Of a DNA stretch of 64,000 bases, positions 28,645 to 37,435 are shown piece after piece. The position numbers and the translations under genes are program-made. The notes under the pieces are model-generated. The model saw only the letters and a list, made by a program, of their open reading frames with translations, was not told where the DNA came from and did no database searches. The number at the start of each line of letters is the position of its first letter. Within the stretch, counting starts at the first letter, position 1. Source of the stretch: Sphingobium sp. B2D3C (GTDB lineage: Bacteria; Pseudomonadota; Alphaproteobacteria; Sphingomonadales; Sphingomonadaceae); the NCBI RefSeq assembly GCF_025961835.1, contig NZ_JAOQOK010000001.1, positions 1-64,000 on the forward strand, given 5' to 3'.

Positions 28645-31086
28645 CTAGCTGGGCGGCGCGTCGGGCGTCATGGCAATGCGGGCGAGCGATTCGGCCTCCG
28701 CGAGCAGGCTGTCGTCGGTCTGGGGGCCGGCCACATGCTCGCGCCCGATCATGATCAGCACCGGCACGGCCAGCGGGCTCACCCGGTCGAGCGGCTTGTG
28801 CAGCATGGTGGCGCTGGCCCGGTCGATCAGCTCACCAAGGCGCCCCACGTCAGTCATGCGCGCGCGGGCATCGGCCCAGGCGGCCTTGAGCAGCAGATGT
28901 TCCGGCTCATAGCGGCGCAGCACATCGTAGATGAGGTCGGTCGAGAAGCTGACCTGCCGCCCGGTCTTGCGCGCGCCCGGCTGCTGGCGTTCGATGAGGC
29001 CGGAGATCACCGCGACGTCGCGAAAGGCCCGCTTGAGCAGGCTGCTTTCCTCGACCCAGGCGATGAACTCGCGGTCGAGAATGTCGGCGGAAAACAGCGG
29101 TCGAGGGTCTGTGACCGGCTCCAGGCCGTAGACGGCTAGCGCATAATCGTTGGACACGAAGCCGACGGGCTTGAGGCCGCGCTCTTCCATGCGGCGGGTG
29201 AGCAGCATGCCGAGCGACTGATGCGCATTCCACCCCTCGAAACTGTAGACCACCATGTGATGCAGCCCCTCATGCGGGAAGGTCTCGACCAGCAACTGCT
29301 CGGGCTGCGGCAGGACGGAGCGGACCGCCTGCATCGCCAGCCATTCATGAACATCGGGCGGGAAGCGGTTCCATTGCGTCGGGTCGGCCAGGAAAGCGCG
29401 CACGCGGCCGGCCAGATGCGTCGACATTGCCATGCGCGTGCCGCCCCAGCTTGGAATGCGGGCCTGCTGGGATGTCGCCTTGACGAACAGCTCGGCCTCG
29501 GTCTGGCGGACCAGCTCCAGTGAGAGGCCGGAAAAGAAGAAGCGATCGCCCGGGCTGAGCGTCGCGGCAAAGCTCTCCTCCACCGTGCCGAGCTTGCGAC
29601 CGTTGCTGAAGCGCACATCGAGCGCGGGTTGATCCACGATGATGCCGGCGTTAAGCCGATGCTGCTGGGCAAGGCGGGGATGGGCAATGCGCCAGAGGCC
29701 TTCGGGCGTGCGGACGAGGCGCTGGAACCGGTCATAGGCGCGCAGGGCATAGCCACCGGTGGAGACGAACTGGAGAATGTCCTCAAGCTGGGCCGCGTCC
29801 AGCCAATCATAAGGCGTGGCGGTGCGGATTTCGGCAAGTAACGCGGCAGGATCGAGCGGGCCGGCGCAGGCGAGCCCCATGATGTGCTGGGCCAGCACAT
29901 CGCGCGCGCCGGGGCGAAAATCGTCGGCATCGCGCTCGCCGCTCATCACGGCGTCCCAAGCGGCCTGCGCTTCGAGATATTCAAAGCGGTTGCCGGGGAT
30001 GACGATCGCCTTGCTCGGCTCATCCATCCGGTGATTGGCGCGGCCGATCCGCTGGAGCAGGCGCGAGCTGCCCTTCGGCGCGCCCATCTGGATCACGCAG
30101 TCGATGTCGCCCCAATCGATGCCCAGATCGAGACTGGCGGTGGCAACAAGGCCGCGCAGCTTGCCGGCCGCCATCGCGGCCTCCACCTTGCGGCGCGCCT
30201 CGCGGGAGAGGCTGCCATGGTGGATGCCGATGGGCAGGGTATCCTCATTCTCCGCCCACAATTCCTGAAAGATGAGTTCAGCCAGACCGCGCGTGTTGCA
30301 GAACACCAGCGTCATGCGGTGCTGGCGGATGATGTCGATCACCTGCCCCGCCGCATATTTGCCGCTGTGGCCGGACCAGGGCACGCGGTCCTGCGGCATG
30401 AGAATAGTGAGGTCCGGCGCGGCGCCCGGCTCGCCTTCGACCAGCGCCACTTCCGCCTGCGCGCCGGCGGGCGCCAGCCACCGTCGATACGCATCGGGGT
30501 CGCCTACGGTTGCCGACAGGCCGACGCGGCGCAGGCCGGGGGCGATGCTCTGCAGGCGAGCGAGGGTCAGGGCGAGCAGATCGCCGCGCTTGCCGCTCGC
30601 AAAGGCATGGATCTCATCGATGATGACGGTTTTAAGGGACGCGAAGATCAGGTCCGCGTCCGGGTAGCTCAGCAGCAGGGAGAGCGATTCGGGCGTCGTG
30701 AGCAGGATGTGAGGCGGCTTGGCCCGCTGCCGGGCCTTGCGATCGGACGGCGTATCGCCACTGCGCGTCTCGATGCGGATGGGCAGGCCCATCTCGCTGA
30801 CGGGCGTGAGCAGGTTGCGCTGCACATCCACGGCCAGCGCCTTGAGCGGGGAGATATAGAGGCTGTGCAGGCCTTCTGTCGGCGCCTCCGCGAGGTCGGC
30901 CAGCGTGGGCAGGAAGCCGGCGAGCGTTTTGCCGGCTCCTGTGGGCGCGACGAGCAGAGCATGGCGCCCCGCCTGCGCTGCCTCCAGCATCGCCTGTTGA
31001 TGGCGACGGACGGACCAGCCCCGCCGGTCGAACCATTCGGTAATGAGGGGCGGCAGGGATGGGGTCATGTGCGCGCGGGGGGCCAT
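28645..31086 (-). CDS. Ligase-associated DNA damage response DEXH-box helicase (Lhr-like)
   Basis: 813 residues. Walker A LVAPTGAGKTLAG, DEIH box (IIDEIHAFA), motif III LSATVGD, motif VI HQ-type RIGRANHRM, and a DEAD-associated C-terminal domain (residues ~590-770). This is the Lhr-core class that cooperates with PdeM, an exonuclease and a ligase in DNA repair. An alternative start is M7 (MTPSLPPL, 31068). The ligase and exonuclease are not in the window. Confidence 0.88.
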   Translation of the reverse strand: MAPRAHMTPSLPPLITEWFDRRGWSVRRHQQAMLEAAQAGRHALLVAPTGAGKTLAGFLPTLADLAEAPTEGLHSLYISPLKALAVDVQRNLLTPVSEMGLPIRIETRSGDTPSDRKARQRAKPPHILLTTPESLSLLLSYPDADLIFASLKTVIIDEIHAFASGKRGDLLALTLARLQSIAPGLRRVGLSATVGDPDAYRRWLAPAGAQAEVALVEGEPGAAPDLTILMPQDRVPWSGHSGKYAAGQVIDIIRQHRMTLVFCNTRGLAELIFQELWAENEDTLPIGIHHGSLSREARRKVEAAMAAGKLRGLVATASLDLGIDWGDIDCVIQMGAPKGSSRLLQRIGRANHRMDEPSKAIVIPGNRFEYLEAQAAWDAVMSGERDADDFRPGARDVLAQHIMGLACAGPLDPAALLAEIRTATPYDWLDAAQLEDILQFVSTGGYALRAYDRFQRLVRTPEGLWRIAHPRLAQQHRLNAGIIVDQPALDVRFSNGRKLGTVEESFAATLSPGDRFFFSGLSLELVRQTEAELFVKATSQQARIPSWGGTRMAMSTHLAGRVRAFLADPTQWNRFPPDVHEWLAMQAVRSVLPQPEQLLVETFPHEGLHHMVVYSFEGWNAHQSLGMLLTRRMEERGLKPVGFVSNDYALAVYGLEPVTDPRPLFSADILDREFIAWVEESSLLKRAFRDVAVISGLIERQQPGARKTGRQVSFSTDLIYDVLRRYEPEHLLLKAAWADARARMTDVGRLGELIDRASATMLHKPLDRVSPLAVPVLIMIGREHVAGPQTDDSLLAEAESLARIAMTPDAPPS

Positions 31087-31117
31087 GCCTTCAATGTGGA
31101 TGCCCCGCCATGCTTAC

Positions 31118-31321
31118 TCAAGCCCGCGTGGAAGAGGGCTCCTTACCATCCCGGCGCTTGTCTTCACGGTCGAGACTGTCGCGCAGGTCCTTCGCGGCGC
31201 GGTCGCTTCGCGCTTCGTCGCCCGGTTTGGTATCGCGCTTGTTGCGCCAGATTGCGTAGACCAGCACCGCGGCAAACAGGACTGGCCCGACAACGGTCAT
31301 GAGGCTCCAGAGGCTGCCCAT
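31118..31321 (-). CDS. Small single-pass membrane protein
   Basis: 67 residues: one transmembrane helix (LMTVVGPVLFAAVLVYAIW) followed by a strongly charged cytoplasmic tail (RNKRDTKPGDEARSDRAAKD...). A clear AGGAGA ribosome site precedes the ATG. Function unknown; the length, composition and good ribosome site argue that it is real. Confidence 0.7.
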   Translation of the reverse strand: MGSLWSLMTVVGPVLFAAVLVYAIWRNKRDTKPGDEARSDRAAKDLRDSLDREDKRRDGKEPSSTRA

Positions 31322-31436
31322 GTTTCTCTCCTATTTTCCAAACCCATTAAACGCATGGGCGCCGCCTGAGTTTCGCGGCTGGCCGCGCAGCCGGTTCGGC
31401 GCGCCTCGCTGCGTGGCGGATGGCGGGCGGTCAGCC

Positions 31437-31465
31437 AAAAAAAAGGCCGCCCCGAAGGACGGCCT
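31437..31465 (-). terminator. Strong intrinsic terminator downstream of phosphomannomutase
   Basis: On the minus strand, a 9-bp stem (one G-U pair) with a TTCG loop is followed by a run of T (complement of 31437-31444). It ends either the manB-type transcript, 130 bases upstream, or a short RNA starting between them. Confidence 0.88.
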
Positions 31466-31549
31466 GGAAGTTTTAGGAGAGGATGCCTGAAAGGCAGGAA
31501 CTGTATGCGTTACATACGAATTTCCTGCAATTGCGAAATGAAGAGTGTT

Positions 31550-31568
31550 GATTGCACAATTTGCAATC
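31550..31568. promoter_or_regulatory. Perfect 7-5-7 inverted repeat
   Basis: GATTGCA (31550-31556), five bases, TGCAATC (31562-31568). It has the geometry of a dimeric regulator operator and lies 31 bases beyond the 3' end of the phosphomannomutase gene, upstream of the strong terminator on the same strand. Confidence 0.4.
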
Positions 31569-31598
31569 GACCTCTTCAGTCTACGCATCTGGTTGACG

Positions 31599-32981
31599 TT
31601 AATGCCCAGCGGCGGGACCACGCTCCAGACCAGAAAGTGCAAGCTGTTCATCGACTTGCGCCAGCAGGCGGTCCAGCGCGTCGGCGTCGCGCGCCTCCGC
31701 GCGGGCGACCAGAACGTCCTGTGTGTTGGACGCACGCAGCAGCCACCAGCCGTCCGGCGTGGTGACGCGCGCGCCATCCGTGGAATCGATCGTCGCACCG
31801 GATTCTGCGAGTCGGCGCAGCACTTCCTCGATCACGGCGAATTTGCGGCTCTCATCGACCTGGAAACGCAGCTCCGGTGTGTTGACCATGGCCGGCATGG
31901 CACCGCGCAGCTGCGTTACACTGCGCCCCAGCGTGCTGGCAGCGCGAATCAGGCGAACGGCCGCGTACAGGGCGTCGTCGAAGCCATAATATTCGTGCTT
32001 GAAGAAGATGTGGCCGCTCATCTCGCCAGCGAGCGGGCTACCCGTCTCCTTCATCTTGGATTTGACGAGGCTGTGGCCGGTTTTCCACATCAGCGGCTTA
32101 CCGCCCAGTTCCGCCACCCGGTCGAACAGCGCCTGGCTGGCCTTCACATCGGCGATGATCGTGGCGCCCGGTTCAGCGGTGAGCACCGGCTCGGCGAGGA
32201 TGGCAAGAAGCTGGTCGCCCCAGATGATGCGCCCTTCGCCATCGATGGCGCCGATCCGGTCACCATCGCCATCGAAGGCGAGGCCGAAATCGAGGCCCTT
32301 CTCCGCGACCAGCGCGCGCAGGTCGACAAGGTTCTTCTCCTCGGTGGGGTCCGGGTGGTGATTCGGGAAATTGCCGTCGACATCGGTGAACAGCGTGTGG
32401 TGCTCGCCGGGCAGCAGCTTCACCAGCCGGTCGATCACCGGGCCGGCGGCGCCGTTGCCGGCATCCCAACCGATCTTGTAGGCCTGCCCGTCAAAGCCTT
32501 CCATCAACCGGGCGACGTAACGGTCGAGAATGTCGACCTGCTCGCTGCCGGCGCTGCCTTCGACCCAGTCGCCCGCGGCCGCCATCGTGCCGAGGCTCTG
32601 GATGTCCTTGCCGAAGAAGGGGCCTTTCTGGAGCACCATCTTGAAGCCATTGTAATTGGCCGGGTTGTGGCTGCCGGTGATCTGGATGCCACCGTCCACA
32701 TCCAGCACCGCCTCGGCATAATAGAGCATCGGCGTCGGGCCGAGACCGATGCGGACCGCGTGAATGCCGCTGTCATTGAGGCCGCGCACCAGCGCTTCTT
32801 CCAGCATCGGCGAGGAGAGGCGCCCGTCATAGCCGACCGCGACGGCCCGTCCGCCGAGCCGCGCGACACGCGTGCCGAAGCCCCGGCCGATGGCATAGGC
32901 ATCCGCCTCGCCCAGCGTTTCGTCGATGATGCCGCGAATGTCATATTCGCGCAGCGTGGTCGGATGGAATTGATGCGTCAT
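31599..32981 (-). CDS. Phosphomannomutase / phosphoglucomutase
   Basis: 460 residues with the full alpha-D-phosphohexomutase layout: the active-site serine loop [13 protein letters not shown] (~residue 105), the metal-binding FDGDGDRIG (~residue 240), the sugar-binding GEMSGH (~residue 320) and a C-terminal phosphate-binding domain. It interconverts mannose-6-P and mannose-1-P (and probably glucose phosphates) in the cytoplasm. This feeds GDP-mannose, and so the GDP-D-rhamnose branch encoded by Gmd and Rmd in the polysaccharide locus 24-31 kb away. It may be co-transcribed with the upstream DnaJ-domain and MipZ genes on the same strand (42-base gap). Confidence 0.9.
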   Translation of the reverse strand: MTHQFHPTTLREYDIRGIIDETLGEADAYAIGRGFGTRVARLGGRAVAVGYDGRLSSPMLEEALVRGLNDSGIHAVRIGLGPTPMLYYAEAVLDVDGGIQITGSHNPANYNGFKMVLQKGPFFGKDIQSLGTMAAAGDWVEGSAGSEQVDILDRYVARLMEGFDGQAYKIGWDAGNGAAGPVIDRLVKLLPGEHHTLFTDVDGNFPNHHPDPTEEKNLVDLRALVAEKGLDFGLAFDGDGDRIGAIDGEGRIIWGDQLLAILAEPVLTAEPGATIIADVKASQALFDRVAELGGKPLMWKTGHSLVKSKMKETGSPLAGEMSGHIFFKHEYYGFDDALYAAVRLIRAASTLGRSVTQLRGAMPAMVNTPELRFQVDESRKFAVIEEVLRRLAESGATIDSTDGARVTTPDGWWLLRASNTQDVLVARAEARDADALDRLLAQVDEQLALSGLERGPAAGH

Positions 32982-33023
32982 GAAAAGTCCCGGAGAAGGT
33001 CGAAGGAAAGCGAACCGACTAGC

Positions 33024-33452
33024 TTATGTTTCTTGCGATTTTAGCAACGTATCACGCGCAGCATTGATCCGCGCGGCGAGGCCGGGCGATCCGCCGGCGT
33101 CCGGATGATTTCTGGCGATGAGCTTGCGATGCGCGGCGATGATCTCGTCGCGGCTGGCATTGATCGACACGCCAAGCAGGTCGGCCGCTTCCGCCCGGCT
33201 GAGATCGCGCGCGCTCAGGGGAGCGGGAGAGGGCGCGCCCCCGCCTACCAGACTGTCCCCAAAGCGCAGCCACAGGCCGGAGACGGTCGCGACCAGCGCG
33301 CCTGTCACCGCCATGCCCTTGGTCATCATGATCGTGCCGATCAGCGTGCCGGCGATGCCCAGCCAGGCCGCCGGCACCTTGCGCCCGCTCTTGCGGAGGC
33401 GGTACCAGAACCAGAAGCCCAGCCCGCCCAGTGCGACAGCGAGCAGCAGCAT
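33024..33452 (-). CDS. Membrane protein with C-terminal J domain (DjlA/Tim14-like)
   Basis: 142 residues. The N-terminal half has two or three hydrophobic helices (LLLAVALGGLGFWFWYRL; AAWLGIAGTLIGTIM; GALVATVSGLWLRF). The C-terminal ~60 residues form a J domain whose essential HPD is visible in LIARNHPDAGGSPGL. A membrane-anchored DnaJ co-chaperone that recruits DnaK is the likely role. It begins three bases after mipZ ends. Confidence 0.82.
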   Translation of the reverse strand: MLLLAVALGGLGFWFWYRLRKSGRKVPAAWLGIAGTLIGTIMMTKGMAVTGALVATVSGLWLRFGDSLVGGGAPSPAPLSARDLSRAEAADLLGVSINASRDEIIAAHRKLIARNHPDAGGSPGLAARINAARDTLLKSQET

Positions 33453-33455
33453 GCC

Positions 33456-34256
33456 TCAGGCGGCGCTCTTTTTCTGGGGAGCCCCGCCGAGCATCGGCAG
33501 CGCAAGGCCGGCGATCATCTCGCGCAGTTCCTGCCGTGCCGCCAGATGGCTGACGCCGAGCTCACCGAGATGGCCGCGATCGAGCAAAGTCAGGCCCGAG
33601 GGGAAAAGTTCGCGGAAGATCACGCGCTCGGACAGCCCGGGAATGACGCGGAAGCCCACGCGGCGGGCGAGTTCCGAGAGCGCATCGCCGACGCGCTTCT
33701 GGTTGCGCGCTTCCATGTGATGCAGGCGGTTACGCAGCACCACCCAGTCGATCGAGGCGCCATCGGCCTTCGCGCGGGTCTTGCGGGTTTCCCACATCAG
33801 CTCCGAGTAGAAGCTCAGCCGCTTGACCTTGAAATTCTCAGGATCGACCTGCCCGATGAGGTCGAAATCGACAAAGCTGTCGTTCATCGGCGTGACGAGC
33901 GTGTTCGCCGCCGCCGCGGCATAACGCGCCATCGGATCATCGCGGCCGGGCGTGTCGATGATGACGACCTGCGCCTGGCTGGCGGCCTTGGCGATCGCCT
34001 CGTTGAGGCCCGCCGTGCTGTCGCCATCATAAACGGCGTAGCTGGGGGAGGGCAGGTCCACCTCACGGCGGCGCGCGGTCGCCTCGCGATTCTCAAGGTA
34101 GCGGGCAGAGGTGCGCTGCCGGTGATCGAGATCGATCAGGGCCACGGACACGTCCTGCGCAGCCAGCGCGACGGCGGTGTGGACGCAGGTGGTGGATTTG
34201 CCTGTGCCACCCTTTTCATTGGCAAAGACGATGAGATGCGGCGCGGCGCTGGACAT
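33456..34256 (-). CDS. mipZ: Division-plane positioning ATPase MipZ
   Basis: 266 residues of the ParA/MinD superfamily. The deviant Walker A is FANEKGGTGKSTTCVH; IDLDHRQRTSARYLENRE and VIIDTPGRDDPMARYAA complete the nucleotide site. The RQRTSARYLENR stretch matches the Caulobacter MipZ signature. MipZ forms a gradient from ParB at the poles and blocks FtsZ assembly away from mid-cell. Its presence supports an alphaproteobacterial host. It is divergent from panC. Confidence 0.9.
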   Translation of the reverse strand: MSSAAPHLIVFANEKGGTGKSTTCVHTAVALAAQDVSVALIDLDHRQRTSARYLENREATARRREVDLPSPSYAVYDGDSTAGLNEAIAKAASQAQVVIIDTPGRDDPMARYAAAAANTLVTPMNDSFVDFDLIGQVDPENFKVKRLSFYSELMWETRKTRAKADGASIDWVVLRNRLHHMEARNQKRVGDALSELARRVGFRVIPGLSERVIFRELFPSGLTLLDRGHLGELGVSHLAARQELREMIAGLALPMLGGAPQKKSAA

Positions 34257-34366
34257 GGGCTGGGTCGAAACTCTTCCTGGGTGGTTACGGCCTCTTGACC
34301 GTCCGGTCAGGACAAGCGAAGCCAGCCCCGACCTTCTCCGCCGGCCTTATCGGAGCCTCGTGCCGC

Positions 34367-35209
34367 GTGCAAATCTTCCGTGACCTTCCCTCGCTCAGAA
34401 CCGGTCTCGCCTCGCTGCGGGCGGATGCGGGCCGCATTGCCTTCGTCCCCACCATGGGTGCGCTGCACGCTGGGCACATGGCGCTGATCGCGGAAGCGCG
34501 GCGCCGGGCGAGCCATGTCGTCGCGTCGATCTTCGTCAATCCCACCCAGTTCGGCCCCAATGAAGATCTGTCGGCCTATCCCCGCCGCGAGGAGAGCGAT
34601 GCGGCGATGCTGGCGCAGGCGGGCGTTGCCGCCCTGTGGCTGCCGGACGTCGCGACCATGTACCCTGCCGGCTTCACCAGCCATGTGAATGTCGATGGCC
34701 TCTCCGCGCGGCTGGACGGCGAATGGCGGCCAGGCCATTTCGAGGGTGTGGCGACGGTGGTCACCAAGCTCTTCAATCAGGTCCGGCCGGACATCGCCTG
34801 TTTCGGCGAGAAGGATTATCAGCAGCTTGCCATCATCCGGCGGATGACGCGCGATCTTGACCTGGGGGTAGAGATCGTCGGCGTCGAGACGCAGCGCGAC
34901 CATGACGGCCTCGCTCTCTCGTCCCGCAACGCCTATCTCACTGCCGACCAGCGCGTGCGCGCGGCGGCCTTACCTGAGACGCTGGTGGGGGCCGGGGAAG
35001 GCATCAGCGCCGGCGAGGATGTTGCCGCCGTGCAGGCCTGGGCGATCCGCTACCTGCTCGATTCGGGCTTCGATTTGGTCGATTATTTCCTGCTCAGCGA
35101 TGCTGACACGCTGGAGCCGATGACCCGGCTGGACCGGCCCGCCCGCCTGCTGGTGGCGGCGCGGATTGGCAGCACGCGCCTGATCGACAATATCCCCATC
35201 CACCCCTGA
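34367..35209 (+). CDS. panC: Pantoate-beta-alanine ligase
   Basis: GTG start at 34367 (VQIFRDLPSL) gives 280 residues, the normal family length; a longer frame from 34295 has no family-like sequence. Motifs: the HIGH-type PTMGALHAGHMALI, FVNPTQFGPNEDL, CFGEKDYQQLAIIRRM, and a KMSK-like loop after SSRNAYL. It condenses pantoate and beta-alanine with ATP in the last step of pantothenate synthesis. Confidence 0.93.
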   Translation: MQIFRDLPSLRTGLASLRADAGRIAFVPTMGALHAGHMALIAEARRRASHVVASIFVNPTQFGPNEDLSAYPRREESDAAMLAQAGVAALWLPDVATMYPAGFTSHVNVDGLSARLDGEWRPGHFEGVATVVTKLFNQVRPDIACFGEKDYQQLAIIRRMTRDLDLGVEIVGVETQRDHDGLALSSRNAYLTADQRVRAAALPETLVGAGEGISAGEDVAAVQAWAIRYLLDSGFDLVDYFLLSDADTLEPMTRLDRPARLLVAARIGSTRLIDNIPIHP

Positions 35210-35320
35210 AGACATGCCCGAGCAAATCCGGGCGCAAACATCCCTTCTGCTACGTTAACCATTTCGCAAGAGCTGGCGTGCTTGGTTGCGGTATCGCGAA
35301 CCTGTTTTTGGGGGGAATTC

Positions 35321-35617
35321 GTGGGTACAAGCATGAACAATGCCAAGGTCCTGATCGAAAGCCGCGTGCGCGCCGCGCTCGGCAATGCGCAGGCCTGTTT
35401 CGATCTTGGCGTGGCCTATAGTTGCGGCACCGGCGGCCTGTCCGTCGATCTTGTCGAAGCGCATCGCTGGTTCAATCTCGCCGCACAGGCAGGCAGCCGC
35501 GAGGCACAGACCTGTCGCGCTGAAATCGCCGAAGAAATGACCGCACGGGAAATCGCCGAGGCCCAGCGCCTCGCGCGCGCCTGGACGATCGAGACCAGTC
35601 AGCGCGTCGCGGCCTGA
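35321..35617 (+). CDS. Small Sel1-repeat protein
   Basis: 98 residues from a GTG start with a GGGGGGA ribosome site five bases upstream; the ATG at 35333 is an alternative. One Sel1-like repeat (NAQACFDLGVAYSCGTGGLSVDLVEAHRWFNLAAQAGSREAQ) is followed by a helical tail. Probably a cytoplasmic protein-interaction module; the partner is unknown. It stands alone between panC and a converging gene. Confidence 0.7.
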   Translation: MGTSMNNAKVLIESRVRAALGNAQACFDLGVAYSCGTGGLSVDLVEAHRWFNLAAQAGSREAQTCRAEIAEEMTAREIAEAQRLARAWTIETSQRVAA

Positions 35618-35623
35618 TCGGCT

Positions 35624-36769
35624 TTAGCCCGCGTCTCCGCCCTTGCGGAACGGCGCGCGTTCATCCAGCCATTCGCGTTCATCCGCGACGGCGGCGGCCT
35701 CACGCTCGACGAAGTCCGCCACGGCGCGCCTGAAATCGGGATGCGGGATGTAATGCGCTGAATAGGTCGGCACCGGCCGATAGCCGCGCGAGAGCTTGTG
35801 CTCGCCCTGTGCGCCGGCCTCGACGCGGGCAAGGCCCCGCGCAATGGCGGCGTCGATCGCCTGATAATAGCAAAGCTCGAAGTGGAGGAACGGCACCTCC
35901 TCGTTGCAACCCCAGTAACGCCCGTACAGCGCATCGCCGCCGATGAGGTTGAGGGCCCCGGCAATCGGCCGTCCGTTACGATAGGCGAAGATCAGCAGAA
36001 CCCGGTCCGCCATGCGCGCGCCGAGCAGCGAGAAGAAGGCGCGGGTGAGATAGGGGCGGCCCCATTTGCGGCTGCCGGTATCCTGGTAGAAATCCCAGAA
36101 GGCATCCCAATGTTGCTCCTCGATGGCGTCGCCGGTCAGGTGGCGGATGTCCAGCCCGGCCTGCGCCTTGGCCCGCTCCTTGCGCAGATCCTTGCGGTGG
36201 CGGCTGGAGAGACGGGCGAGAAAATCATCGAAGCTGGCATAGCCTTCATTGGCCCAGTGGAACTGGCTGCCCTGGCGGATGAGCCATCCCGCCGCGCGGT
36301 ACAGCGCGCATTCCTCCGGCGTGATGAAGGTCGCGTGGGCGGAGGATAGTTCATTCTGGTCGACTACCGCCTCGATGCCCGCGATCAGCGAGGGGCCTTT
36401 GCTGGCGTCGCGCAGGAGCAGGCGCGGGCCCGGCACGGGGGAGAAGGGCGCGGCGATCTGCAGCTTGGGATAATATTGCCCGCCCGCACGCTCCCAGGCG
36501 TCCGCCCAGCCATGGTCGAAGACATATTCGCCCTGGCTATGGCCCTTGAGATAGGCCGGCGCTGCGGCGATCAGCTTGCCGCTGCCGTCCTGAATGGTGA
36601 TCGGCGCTGGCGACCATCCCGTGCCGGGGCCGACGCTGCCCGATTCTTCCAGGGTGGAGAGGAAGTCGTGGCTGACGAAGGGATTATCCGGGCCGGCGCA
36701 AGCGTCCCACTGCGCCTTGTCCAGCGCCGCGACGGATTGGGTGAGGTGGACGGTCAGCGCGTCGCTCAT
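35624..36769 (-). CDS. FemAB/GNAT-like acyltransferase (DUF482 family)
   Basis: 381 residues matching the PF04339 pattern: WDACAGPDNPFVSHDFLSTLEESG at the start, HDGW-type FDHGWADAWERAG, and HKLSRGYRPVPTYSAHYI near the end. The family has a double GNAT fold related to FemX peptidoglycan aminoacyl transferases, but its reaction is not known. Its start overlaps by four bases (ATGA) a short upstream reading frame that may be the remnant of another gene. Confidence 0.82.
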   Translation of the reverse strand: MSDALTVHLTQSVAALDKAQWDACAGPDNPFVSHDFLSTLEESGSVGPGTGWSPAPITIQDGSGKLIAAAPAYLKGHSQGEYVFDHGWADAWERAGGQYYPKLQIAAPFSPVPGPRLLLRDASKGPSLIAGIEAVVDQNELSSAHATFITPEECALYRAAGWLIRQGSQFHWANEGYASFDDFLARLSSRHRKDLRKERAKAQAGLDIRHLTGDAIEEQHWDAFWDFYQDTGSRKWGRPYLTRAFFSLLGARMADRVLLIFAYRNGRPIAGALNLIGGDALYGRYWGCNEEVPFLHFELCYYQAIDAAIARGLARVEAGAQGEHKLSRGYRPVPTYSAHYIPHPDFRRAVADFVEREAAAVADEREWLDERAPFRKGGDAG

Positions 36770-36906
36770 GAGGACGGCGCCTCTCGGTGCGCCAAGGAGG
36801 GCGGAGAGCGAAACGGAGCGACGTCGTGCAGCACGTGCGGAACATGGGGCGTCTGGCGCGAAATTGCCAGTGCCCGCAGGTCCATCGCACCCAAGGCCGC
36901 CAACAT
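36766..36906 (-). pseudogene. 46-codon frame, possible remnant of a glycerophosphodiesterase gene
   Basis: The frame runs between ridA and the DUF482 gene and ends ATGA-coupled to the latter. Its C-terminal part, VAPFRSPPSLAHREAPSS, resembles the start of glycerophosphodiester phosphodiesterases, where AHRG provides a catalytic His and Arg; nothing of the ~200-residue barrel is left. An internal deletion joining both ends of such a gene would explain this. It could also be an unrelated small ORF. Confidence 0.35.
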
Positions 36907-36925
36907 GCCGGCCGGGCGCGGTAGC

Positions 36926-37393
36926 TCAGTCGCGAATCTGCACGATGGCGTCGATTTCCACCGATGCATCCAGCGGCAGCACCGGCACGCTCACGGCGCT
37001 GCGGGCGTGGCGGCCGGCATCGCCGAAGATGCGGACCATCATTTCCGAGGCACCATTGGCGACCTTGGGCTGATCGGTGAACTCAGCGGTGCTTGCGACA
37101 AAGGCGCCGAGCTTCACGATGCGCTCGACCCGGTCGAGATCGCCCCCCAGCGCCGCTTTCATCTGCGCCACCAGCATCAGCGCGCAGCGTTCTGCAGCCG
37201 CGACGCCCCAGTCGAGATCGCGCTCGCCGCCGATCTTGCCTTTCATCAGGGCGCCATCGGCTGCGAAGGGCAGCTGGCCGCTGATGTGCAGCAGGTTGCC
37301 GGTCTGCACCGCAGCCACATAAGCGGCGACGGGGGCGGCGGCTTGCGGAAGGGAGATATTCTCCGCGGCGAGGTGTTGGTCGATCTTGCTCAT
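36926..37393 (-). CDS. RidA family (YjgF/Atu1372-like) protein
   Basis: Start at 37393 (MSKIDQHLAAENISLP); 155 residues. The RidA fold is recognised from TGNLLHISGQLPF, the central ERCALMLVAQMKAAL helix and the C-terminal ARSAVSVPVLPLDASVEIDAIV. RidA-type proteins hydrolyse reactive enamine/imine intermediates; this longer subfamily lacks a defined substrate. It sits 42 bases downstream of the HAD gene on the same strand. Confidence 0.85.
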   Translation of the reverse strand: MSKIDQHLAAENISLPQAAAPVAAYVAAVQTGNLLHISGQLPFAADGALMKGKIGGERDLDWGVAAAERCALMLVAQMKAALGGDLDRVERIVKLGAFVASTAEFTDQPKVANGASEMMVRIFGDAGRHARSAVSVPVLPLDASVEIDAIVQIRD

Positions 37394-37435
37394 GGGCGGA
37401 GCCAGAGCATGAGGCCGCAGATGCGTCAAGACCGG

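Noticed and set aside
29884..31302. 472-codon plus-strand frame opposite the DEXH helicase
   Set aside because: The minus strand has all helicase motifs in order; the plus frame has none and is a shadow.
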